Source: Macropodus opercularis (taxonomy: Eukaryota > Chordata > Actinopteri > Anabantiformes > Osphronemidae). From it: DNA of 64,000 nucleotides. The position numbers and the translations under genes are program-made. Positions 51,607-61,829 of this stretch are shown piece after piece. The DNA lies in assembly GCA_030770545.1 (NCBI GenBank), contig CM061109.1, positions 17,158,001 to 17,222,000 of the forward strand, read 5' to 3'. Numbering within the stretch: the first letter of the stretch is position 1; every line of letters starts with the position of its first letter. The notes under the pieces are model-generated. The model ran no database searches. It was given only the letters and a program-made list of their open reading frames with translations, and was not told where the DNA came from.

Positions 51607-52465
51607 GAGAATGTTACTCTAAGGGTTGAGAAAGTCCAGTCTTCCTCATCTGATAAGTCATGTTCAATTTTTTTTTTTACATGACAAAGCCCAGGGTGAA
51701 TGGAGTTACTTGAGGCCAGGGTACGGAGAGGAGTTGATTGGCATTAGCACTTGTCCCTGTATAGATTGCTGTGGCCCCAAATCCCCACACTAATTTGTGA
51801 AGGAATCCAGGAATCCTCCTTCTATAGAGCACAGCTCATGGGAATGGAACAGATGTGTTTGCATCAGAAAGAGAGACCGCATTTCAGGTCTATTGATTAA
51901 TTCTAACCATGTCACCGTGGTCTGGCTGAGTAACCCAAATAAGTCTAAAAATTAATGCTTCCATCAGTTCGTTTAGACTCAACACTCTGGCTCAGAAGTC
52001 ACTTGCTTGACTAGTCATTTAACAGTGCTGCCAGAATAGCTAGAATTCCTCTGCATTTTAAATTTAGTTTTGCCCACAATTTGTCCTCTTGCCATACACT
52101 GAACAAATCCGACTTAATCCTCAAAGATTAACAATTTAGATTTCAAAAGCGAAATTTTCTATCTAAAAGTCCTGTTTTCTCCTTGCGTTAAGCACAGAAC
52201 ATGTCTAAAAAAAAAAAAAAAGTTGAGATGTAAAATTTGACTGTTTAGAGTCAAGACAAGGTAAAATGCATCAAAACAAAAAAGAAAAAAAAAGGGCAAA
52301 CCTTAAAACTTCAGTTAATTTTGAAGCTGGGGACTTCCTCTAACTGCAGTGTAATACTGCAACAATAAACAGTTAAAAATATTGGATGACCAAATAACCA
52401 AGAGCTTTAAGTTCAGCCCCCTGTTATAAATACTTGACGTTAACAAGAAGTCTGATTCCATGACC

Positions 52466-52471
52466 TTTATT
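52466..52471 (-). terminator. Poly(A) signal of the silk/mucin-like gene
   Basis: AATAAA on the minus strand, about 250 nt beyond the TGA stop of the giant last exon. It is the clearest hexamer downstream of the stop. Confidence 0.55.
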
Positions 52472-52717
52472 TCAGAATTTGAGTGAGCTCTATTTACACA
52501 GATTGTATAACCATAAATGGCAGTAAGAGTTTCAAAAAAAAAAAATCTGTTGAATACCTGTGATGGCAAAACAAGCACAACTGATGGTAAAGGAGACAAT
52601 GGGTGACATTGACTAAGCCTCAGAACCACGTCTAGTCTCGTAGTATTTACAAATTGTTTTTTAGATACTTAGAACCTTGCTACTGTGAATCCTGTGAGCA
52701 GTGCTGCAGCAGACACT

Positions 52718-55700
52718 TCAGCCTGCAAGACCAAAAAGACTTCCGACTGGATTAAGGACACTGCCAACAGCTGACGAGACGACGGTGGGCAGGGCTCCTA
52801 CAAGTGATCCTGCGCCTCCAGTCGAGCCGGTGCCGAGGACACTGCCAACAGCAGACGAGACAACGGTGGGCAGGGCTCCTACAACTGATCCTGCGCCTCC
52901 AGTCGAGCCAGTGCCAAGGACACTGCCAACAGCAGACGAGACAACGGTGGGCAGGGCTCCTACAACTGATCCTGCGCCTCCAGTCGAGCCAGTGCCAAGG
53001 ACACTGCCAACGGCAGACGAGACTGCTGTGGGCACGGCTCCTACAACTGATCCTGCGCCTCCAGTCGAGCCTGTGCCAAGGACACTGCCAACAGCTGACG
53101 AGACGGCGGTGGGCACGGCTCCTACAACTGATCCTGCGCCTCCAGTCGAGCCGGTGCCAAGGACACTGCCAACGGCAGACGAGACGGCGGTGGGCACGGC
53201 TCCTACAACTGATCCTGCGCCTCCAGTCGAGCCAGTGCCAAGGACACTGCCAACGGCAGACGAGACAACGGTGGGCAGGGCTCCTACAACTGATCCTGCG
53301 CCTCCAGTCGAGCCAGTGCCAAGGACACTGCCAACAGCTGACGAGACAACGGTGGGCAGGGCTCCTACAACTGATCCTGCGCCTCCAGTCGAGCCGGTGC
53401 CAAGGACACTGCCAACGGCAGACGAGACGGCGGTGGGCAGGGCTCCTACAAGTGATCCTGCGCCTCCAGTCGAGCCGGTGCCAAGGACACTGCCAACAGC
53501 AGACGAGACAACGGTGGGCAGGGCTCCTACAACTGATCCTGCGCCTCCAGTCGAGCCAGTGCCAAGGACACTGCCAACGGCAGACGAGACAACGGTGGGC
53601 AGGGCTCCTACAACTGATCCTGCGCCTCCAGTCGAGCCAGTGCCAAGGACACTGCCAACAGCTGACGAGACAACGGTGGGCAGGGCTCCTACAACTGATC
53701 CTGCGCCTCCAGTCGAGCCGGTGCCAAGGACACTGCCAACGGCAGACGAGACGGCGGTGGGCAGGGCTCCTACAAGTGATCCTGCGCCTCCAGTCGAGCC
53801 GGTGCCAAGGACACTGCCAACAGCAGACGAGACAACGGTGGGCAGGGCTCCTACAAGTGATCCTGCGCCTCCAGTGGAGCCGGTGCCAAGGACACTGCCA
53901 ACGGCAGACGAGACGGCGGTGGGCAGGGCTCCTACAAGTGATCCTGCGCCTCCAGTGGAGCCTGTGCCAAGGACACTGCCAACAGCAGACGAGACAACGG
54001 TGGGCAGGGCTCCTACAACTGATCCTGCGCCTCCAGTCGAGCCGGTGCCAAGGACACTGCCAACGGCAGACGAGACGGCGGTGGGCAGGGCTCCTACAAC
54101 TGATCCTGCGCCTCCAGTCGAGCCTGTGCCAAGGACACTGCCAACGGCAGACGAGACGGCGGTGGGCAGGGCTCCTACAACTGATCCTGCGCCTCCAGTC
54201 GAGCCGGTGCCAAGGACACTGCCAACGGCAGACGAGACGGCGGTGGGCAGGGCTCCTACAACTGATCCTGCGCCTCCAGTCGAGCCGGTGCCAAGGACAC
54301 TGCCAACGGCAGACGAGACAACGGTGGGCAGGGCTCCTACAACTGATCCTGCGCCTCCAGTCGAGCCGGTGCCAAGGACACTGCCAACAGCAGACGAGAC
54401 AACGGTGGGCAGGGCTCCTACAAGTGATCCTGCGCCTCCAGTCGAGCCGGTGCCAAGGACACTGCCAACGGCAGACGAGACGGCGGTGGGCAGGGCTCCT
54501 ACAAGTGATCCTGCGCCTCCAGTCGAGCCGGTGCCAAGGACACTGCCAACGGCAGACGAGACGGCGGTGGGCAGGGCTCCTACAACTGATCCTGCGCCTC
54601 CAGTGGAGCCGGTGCCAAGGACACTGCCAACGGCCGACGAGACTGCGGTGGGCAGGGCTCCTACAACTGATCCTGCGCCTCCAGTGGAGCCGGTGCCAAG
54701 GACACTGCCAACGGCCGACGAGACGACGGTGGGCAGGGCTCCTACAACTGATCCTGCGCCTCCAGTCGAGCCGGTGCCAAGGACACTGCCAACAGCAGAC
54801 GAGACGACGGTGGGAAGGGCTCCTACAACTGATCCTGCGCCTCCAGTCGAGCCGGTGCCAAGGACACTGCCAACAGCTGACGAGACGGCGGTGGGCAGGG
54901 CTCCTACAACTGATCCTACACCTCCAGTCGAGCCGGTGCCAAGGACACTGCCAACGGCAGACGAGACGGCGGTGGGCAGGGCTCCTACAACTGATCCTGC
55001 GCCTCCAGTCGAGCCGGTGCCAAGGACACTGCCAACGGCAGACGACACAACGGTGGGCAGGGCTCCTACAACTGATCCTGCGCCTCCAGTCGAGCCTGTG
55101 CCAAGGACACTGCCAACAGCTGACGAGAGGGCGGTGGGCAGGGCTCCTACAACTGATCCTGCGCCTCCAGTCGAGCCAGTGCCAAGGACACTGCCAACAG
55201 CTGACGAGACGGCGGTGGGCAGGGCTCCTACAACTGATCCTGCGCCTCCAGTCGAGCCAGTGCCAAGGACACTGCCAACAGCTGACGAGACAACGGTGGG
55301 CAGGGCTCCTACAACTGATCCTGCGCCTCCAGTCGAGCCGGTGCCAAGGACACTGCCAACGGCAGACGAGACGGCGGTGGGCAGGGCTCCTACAACTGAT
55401 CCTGCGCCTCCAGTCGAGCCGGTGCCAAGGACACTGCCAACGGCAGACGAGACAACGGTGGGCAGGGCTCCTACAACTGATCCTGCGCCTCCAGTCGAGC
55501 CAGTGCCAAGGACACTGCCAACGGCTGACGAGACAACGGTGGGCAGGGCTCCTACAACTGATCCTGCGCCTCCAGTCGAGCCGGTGCCAAGGACACTGCC
55601 AACGGCAGACGAGACGGCGGTGGGCAGGGCTCCTACAACTGATCCTGCGCCTCCAGTCGAGCCGGTGCCAAGGACACTGCCAACGGCAGACGAGACGGCG

Positions 55701-58700
55701 GTGGGCAGGGCTCCTACAAGTGATCCTGCGCCTCCAGTCGAGCCTGTGCCAAGGACACTGCCAACGGCAGACGAGACGGCGGTGGGCAGGGCTCCTACAA
55801 GTGATCCTGCGCCTCCAGTCGAGCCGGTGCCAAGGACACTGCCAACGGCAGACGAGACGGCGGTGGGCACGGCTCCTACAACTGATCCTGCACCTCCAGT
55901 CGAGCCTGTGCCAAGGACACTGCCAACAGCAGACGAGACAACGGTGGGCAGGGCTCCTACAACTGATCCTGCGCCTCCAGTCGAGCCTGTGCCAAGGACA
56001 CTGCCAACGGCAGACGAGACGGCGGTGGGCAGGGCTCCTACAACTGATCCTGCGCCTCCAGTCGAGCCGGTGCCAAGGACACTGCCAACAGCAGACGAGA
56101 CGGCGGTGGGCAGGGCTCCTACAACTGATCCTACACCTCCAGTCGAGCCGGTGCCAAGGACACTGCCAACAGCAGACGAGACGACGGTGGGCAGGGCTCC
56201 TACAACTGATCCTGCTGCCGAGCCGGTGCCAAGGACACTGCCAACAGCAGACGAGACGGCGGTGGGTAGGGCTCCTACAACTGATCCTACGCCTCCAGTC
56301 GAGCCGGTGCCAAGGACACTGCCAACGGCAGACGAGACTGCGGTGGGCAGGGCTCCTACAAGTGATCCTGCGCCTCCAGTCGAGCCGGTGCCAAGGACAC
56401 TGCCAACGGCAGACGAGACAACGGTGGGCAGGGCTCCAACAACTGATCCTGCGCCTCCAGTCGAGCCGGTGCCAAGGACACTGCCAACGGCAGACGAGAC
56501 GGCGGTGGGCAGGGCTCCTACAACTGATCCTGCGCCTCCAGTCGAGCCGGTGCCAAGGACACTGCCAACGGCAGACGAGACGGCGGTGGGCAGGGCTCCT
56601 ACAACTGATCCTGCTGCCGAGCCGGTGCCAAGGACACTGCCAACGGCAGACGAGACGACTGTGGGCAGGGCTCCTACAACTGATCCTGCTCCTCCAGTCG
56701 AGCCGGTGCCAAGGACACTGCCAACGGCAGACGAGACGACGGTGGGCAGGGCTCCTACAACTGATCCTGCTGCCGAGCCGGTGCCAAGGACACTGCCAAC
56801 GGCAGACGAGACGGCGGTGGGCAGGGCTCCTACAACTGATCCTGCTGCCGAGCCGGTGCCAAGGACACTGCCAACGGCAGACGAGACGGCGGTGGGCAGG
56901 GCTCCTACAACTGATCCTGCTCCTCCAGTCGAGCCGGTGCCAAGGACACTGCCAACGGCAGACGAGACGACGGTGGGCAGGGCTCCTACAACTGATCCTG
57001 CGCCTCCAGTCGAGCCGGTGCCAAGGACACTGCCAACGGCAGACGAGACGACTGTGGGCAGGGCTCCTACAACTGATCCTGCTGCCGAGCCGGTGCCAAG
57101 GACACTGCCAACGGCAGACGAGACGGCGGTGGGTAGGGCTCCTACAACTGATCCTACGCCTCCAGTCGAGCCGGTGCCAAGGACACTGCCAACGGCAGAC
57201 GAGACGACTGTGGGCAGGGCTCCTACAACTGATCCTGCGCCTCCAGTCGAGCCGGTGCCAAGGACACTGCCAACGGCAGACGAGACGGCGGTGGGCAGGG
57301 CTCCTACAACTGATCCTGCTGCCGAGCCGGTGCCAAGGACACTGCCAACGGCAGAAAGCACTGGAGTGGTGGTCACGGGCGTCGTCGTGGCCACGGTCGT
57401 CGTCACGGGCGTCGTCGTGGTGGTGGTCACGGGCGTCGTCGTGGTGGTGGTCACGGGCGTCGTCGTCACGGGCGTCGTCGTGGTGGTGGTCACGGGCGTC
57501 GTCACGGGGGCCACGGGCGTCGTCACGGGCGTCGTGGGGGTGGTCACGGGGGCCACGGGCGTCGTCACGGGGGTGGTCACGGGGGCCACGGGCGTCGTGG
57601 TGGTCACGGGCGTCGTGGTGGTCACGGGCGTCGTGGTGGTCACGGGGGCCACGGGCGTCGTGGTGGTCACGGGCGTCGTCGTGGTCACGGGGGCCACGGG
57701 CGTCGTGGTGGTCACGGGGGTCGTCGTGGTCACGGGGGTCGTCGTGGTCACGGGGGCCACGGGCGTCGTGGTGGTCACGGGCGTCGTCGTGGTGGTGGTG
57801 GGGGCCACGGGCGTCGTGGTGGTCACGGGCGTCGTCGTGGTGGTGGTGGGGGCCACGGGCGTCGTGGTGGTCACGGGCGTCGTCGTGGTGGTGGTGGTGG
57901 GGGCCACGGGCGTCGTGGTGGTCACGGGCGTCGTGGTGGTGGTGGGGGCCACGGGCGTCGTGGTGGTGGTGGGGGCCACGGGCGTCGTGGTGGTGGTGGG
58001 GGCCACGGGCGTCGTGGTGGTGGTGGGGGCCACGGGCGTCGTGGTGGTGGTGGGGGCCACGGGCGTCGTGGTGGTGGTGGGGGCCACGGGCGTCGTGGTG
58101 GTGGTGGGGGCCACGGGCGTCGTGGTGGTGGTGGGGGCCACGGGCGTCGTGGTGGTGGTGGGGGCCACGGGCGTCGTCGTGGTCACGGGCGTCGTCGTGG
58201 TGGTGGTGGTGGGGGCCACGGGCGTCGTCGTGGTCACGGGCGTCGTCGTGGTGGTGGTGGTGGGGGCCACGGGCGTCGTGGTGGTCACGGGCGTCGTCGT
58301 GGTGGTGGTGGGGGCCACGGTCGTCGTGGTGGTCACGGGCGTCGTCGTGGTGGTGGTGGGGGCCACGGTCGTCGTGGTGGTCACGGGCGTCGTCGTGGTG
58401 GTGGTGGGGGCCACGGTCGTCGTGGTGGTCACGGGCGTCGTCGTGGTGGTGGTGGGGGCCACGGTCGTCGTGGTGGTCACGGGCGTCGTCGTGGTGGTGG
58501 TGGGGGCCACGGTCGTCGTGGTGGTCACGGGCGTCGTCGTGGTGGTGGTGGGGGCCACGGTCGTCGTGGTGGTCACGGGCGTCGTCGTGGTAGTGGTGGG
58601 GGCCACGGTCGTCGTCGTGGTGGGGGCCACGGTCGTCGTCGTGGTGGGGGCCACGGTCGTCGTGGTGGGCATGGTGGTTGTCATTGTCAAGGGTGCTGTT

Positions 58701-61667
58701 GTGGTTGGCAGTGGAGTGTGCATAGATACATATTCTCCACTATATGGCATATTGGGAACTTCTGTAAACCTCCACATGTTAAAAAATTCTTTAAAGTTTG
58801 CCTCAACATTTTGTGTTTTGCCAAATGTCTGTGGCATTTTAGTGGTTGAACCAGTGAGCATTTGTGGAATTTCTGCATGTTGCCATAGTTCAAAAAACAT
58901 TTCATAATCACCCGTATAGAGCTCAGTTGGTGAGCCAACTGATGGCTGGAGTGTGTTAGTTGGTGAGTCGTTCATATAGTCAAAGGCTAATGGGTCAAAA
59001 GTAGCCGGTTGCTGTGCAGCTCTCTTATTGCGAGGAATCACAACTTGTTGCGCTTCAGAACAAGTCACCAGCACAACGTACAGTTTTCTTGACTGGTCAG
59101 AATAAACCACTTCAAAGCTGGAATCCTGTGAATCAGTTCTATAGATTAGTTTTCCAAACAAAACAAAAAGTGTGATACTCAAATGTTTCAGACTTACGGT
59201 GATTGGTAACTTTGAAATCTCCACAAATAAAGCATTGGCTGTCTTCCACTGTTGCACAGAGTAGCCTCCATTATTAAAATAATCTGTATATAGAAAAATT
59301 AGTCGTTCAATACAAGTCTGATTGTGGCCATCCAAAAGCATCAAGCTGTTACATTTCAATCTTAATATGCTTTCACAGATTGCTTTGATATATTCAATGG
59401 GATTTTGTTTTAAAAATGACCAAGAATGTTTATGCAGTTCTTACCAAGTGCTTTGATCTTAATTAATGCTGTTCCGTTAGGCAGTTTAACATCTACTTTA
59501 GTTTTACAAGTCACCAATGCTGATCCTCCATGTTGCAACCTCACTGGACTCTCACAGACTGCCACACCCACCATGCTTGCATGCAGCAGATTGTCATGAT
59601 AATGAACTTTCACTGAGTGGAAGCTGAGTCCAGCTCTGGTCTGAGGATGGTGGAAAAAAAAAAAAAATTTTATTATGTCAGAAGACATTTTGATGTTAAA
59701 CTTAGCAGTAAGTTACTGTATCACAGCTTCATGGATCTCTGTCAGTTTCAGTTCCTAGATATGCAGATCTTTCTATTCCTCAGAGATTTAGATTGTGTAG
59801 TCAGACCTTTGTTGAAAACATTTCTTTTAGCCAATTAACAGATATTTAAGTTTATCTGGCTCTAAAGTACCTTACAGTTGCAAGTGCATACAGAGAACAT
59901 TAATCCTGGTGAGGGGTTTCTAAACTGTGGCTGTTCATGTTCATCTCATTTTCACCTCAACCCTGAATGAGTACAAGCTGGCTACAATTCAGCTTTTGTT
60001 CAAGTATTCAAAGCAGACATCAACCTTCAATAGACAAATTGCTGACCTGTGATCCTCATGCTCACAAAAAAACTGTTAATTTGCCCCATTTTAAATCTAA
60101 TTGCTGTATGAATACATTTAGATAAATTACAAGACCCAGCCATAAAAACCCAAAGAGACCTTGATAGCCACACCTTTACAATAAAAAGAAGAAAAAAAAA
60201 AACACATCGTCATCTGTCAGATTTAGCTGAGAACTAAAATCAACTCCAAGTGTTAGTCGCCAGGTCAATTCGTAGACTACTACTAACACAAGGCAAGGCC
60301 CAACACCTGTGAAGCTGCTCAGACTTTAATACAACGGACCTAACAAACTACTTCAACGAGTCTTAAATGCCATGAAGACAGATTTACCGGCGGTCGAGAG
60401 GTCGCTATGAAAACCTTTGAATCATTACAGCACCCGATCGCTTAATTGACTTTACCGGCGTTTCCTTGTGGCAGCCAGTGTAGGGAATCTTCATCATCAG
60501 CCACCGCTTGTAGATGTGAAAGGAAACGTGACACCTTTTAGGCAGCGGCAACACCCGACCATCTGGGGAATAAACAGTGGCAACGGTCGGCATTGGACAC
60601 AACATATTATCTAAATGTAGAAGTAGGGAATGGATAAATCAAAACACACCTTCCACATGCAGCTTGGAGTATCGGATTAGCGAAACGCGCAGGTAAAGCG
60701 CTTCACTGCTGCAACGATACAGTGGCTGGTTGAAATCTGTCTCCCCTGGTACTGCAAACAAAAATGAGAGCGATAGGATCAACAAGGACGCTTCATAATA
60801 CACAGAATTCATGACAAAGCTTAGCTTTCACCTGTGGTAAGGAATCGGAGGTCCATATTCTCTAAAAACACGTAGGGAAAAAAAAGCTATTAAAACTAAT
60901 GTACCTGACGTTTTTTGTACACAAGAAATCAGCTTCAGAAAAAAAAAAAAAAAACCCTAGTCACAGTCTTCAGATTCTTTATATTAATGTGATCCAGGTG
61001 ATCAGCAGTAAGACACATGGGCGAGCTCCAGATTTAAAATATAGATTTAAGACTACTTATAATTAACTGAGGGGCACATTTAAATCAAGAACAGGGTGCA
61101 ACATATTTGTCATACAAATGAAGTTAGGAGCACGTACTCAACAGTCAAACAACCAAATGCAAATTCAAGAGCTATTTGTGGACACTGTACTTTACAGACA
61201 AGCCCACTAAGCAGCCTACAGGCCAGTGAAGGCCTCAGGTGCGTCATGAACAGACGACAGGAGCTTTGGGATTTCTCCATCCAGTTTAAAGTGAGTCAAA
61301 CGTTCTGCAGACTACACACAAAGCCGCTCGGATATATTTATCAAACACTGTCCACTTTGCAACACTTAAATACAGATAACTTTGCTTATATTCAAGTCTG
61401 GGGGCGTTTGAGCTGAACATTTAAGGAGCGTTAGTCGAGGCTTCGTTAAGTCTGAGTCTAGACTTCACCTTGTAGAAACGTCCAGACCGGCGCTGAGAAA
61501 CTCTCTCCCTTCCAGTCCAACGCCGGCGGCTCCGTCTTCCCACTCTCGCCGTCGTCAAACTCGTCCTGAGCGGCCAAACGTCCAGGAGCGAAGCGGCGGC
61601 CTTCGGCGTTTCTGAGCAGGACTAAGATCACAGCGACCCAAAACCACGTAGTCTGCGCGGACGCCAT
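52718..61667 (-). CDS. Secreted six-Cys (ZP-N-like) protein with mucin-like and silk/elastin-like repeat tail
   Basis: I do not recognise a named protein. Seven exons splice in phase, in order: 61667-61469, 60861-60832, 60751-60650, 60562-60456, 59640-59445, 59283-59198 and 59125-52718; the result is about 2375 aa. The start ATG is in ACCATGG and opens a signal peptide (1-23); an upstream in-frame ATG at 61712 has no signal-like sequence. Residues 24-271 hold six cysteines (90, 121, 141, 175, 191, 262), one sequon at N201 and a LPLPKRC...IPYTGC stretch resembling the ZP-N-like module of fish egg-coat-type proteins (inference). RNKR at 272-275 fits a furin site. Next come a duplicated FFxxWxxxE motif (314-366), a Thr/Pro/Val mucin-like domain (about 378-830), 57 Gly/Ser/Val/Ala repeats (about 836-2363) and a NPVGSLFGLAG tail. 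No membrane anchor is seen. A secreted structural or gel-forming matrix protein is likely. Confidence 0.8.
52756..57349 (-). repeat. Coding minisatellite: 57 tandem units of 81 bp (six of 75 bp)
   Basis: On the minus strand each unit encodes 27 residues, SAVGSVLGTGSTGGAG followed by SVVGALPTAVS. Marker GGACACTGCC sites on the plus strand at 52756 and 57337 are 4581 bp apart, which equals 51 units of 81 and six of 75 bp. The short units read GSAAGS instead of GSTGGAGS and all lie at 56.2-57.35 kb, the N-terminal side. Variable positions are few: A/V in PT[AV]VS, V/L in GS[VL]VG, and A/V or L/V around PT. Length is always a multiple of three. Confidence 0.95.
57360..58714 (-). repeat. Coding Thr/Pro/Val minisatellite (mucin-like domain)
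   Basis: Minus-strand translation is made of TTTTT, TPV and VAP blocks in 27- and 45-nt units, including a run of nine nearly identical 27-nt units around 57.94-58.17 kb. Thr-rich, Cys-free sequence of this length is a typical O-glycosylation platform. The plus strand is strongly G-rich, with many GGGGG runs next to CCACGGG. Confidence 0.93.
59126..59197 (-). other. 72-nt frame-preserving intron of the silk/mucin-like gene
   Basis: Donor ACC|GTAAGT and acceptor TTCACAG, with a CTAAT branch-like sequence about 20 nt before the acceptor. Because the length is a multiple of three and there is no in-frame stop, retention would add 24 residues, partly hydrophobic. Without recognising it, one would merge exons 6 and 7 into one frame. 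Confidence 0.75.
60832..60861 (-). other. 30-nt microexon (exon 2) of the silk/mucin-like gene
   Basis: Acceptor TTTTTAG and donor CACAG|GTGAAA bound only 30 nt, phase 1 on both sides. Together with the 102-nt exon 3, also phase 1-1, it can be skipped without frame change. The call rests on phase fit and splice signals. Confidence 0.6.
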
Positions 61668-61777
61668 GGTCCGCTTGGATTCTCTCTGCCGCCGGACGAG
61701 ACTAACGACCAACGGGGAAAATCACAGCCGCTGCACTTAAATCAGCCCAATTAACCCAAAATAGCGTCAGGTGCGCT

Positions 61778-61814
61778 GTCACGTGACGCCAGGCTTGTTA
61801 CGTCATAGTTTATA
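61778..61814 (-). promoter_or_regulatory. Candidate promoter elements of the silk/mucin-like gene
   Basis: About 110-150 nt before the ATG lie a palindromic GTCACGTGAC (61778-61787, E-box CACGTG), a CRE/ATF-type TGACGTAA (minus strand, 61798-61805) and a TATAAA (minus, 61809-61814). Their close packing suggests a core promoter, though the TATA would be upstream of both other sites, so not all may be used. Confidence 0.4.
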
Positions 61815-61829
61815 GAAGACGTGAGCAGC

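Larger units (their letters stand above)
33980..52460. other. Noncoding region upstream of olig2
   Basis: About 18.5 kb without a supportable protein gene. The orthologue of mammalian C21orf62, the usual upstream neighbour of OLIG2, was looked for as an open frame of about 650 nt and not seen. Contents include poly(A) tracts near 34730-34759, a (CA)n at 41885-41908, a 10-bp triplicated GGGGCCACA unit near 39302-39331, a palindrome at 44394-44423, and several enhancer-like blocks listed separately. Confidence 0.6.

Noticed and set aside
33980..52460. C21orf62 orthologue upstream of olig2
   Set aside because: No single-exon secreted-protein frame of the right size was found on either strand.
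52756..58670. CRISPR array or centromeric satellite
   Set aside because: Units are contiguous with no unique spacers, the sequence is eukaryotic and the frame is preserved within a spliced gene.
52701..58907. Plus-strand frames of about 2068 and 1929 codons as genes
   Set aside because: They coincide with the repeat array of the minus-strand gene, have no signal peptide or supporting exons, and arise because the repeat unit is a multiple of three without stops.
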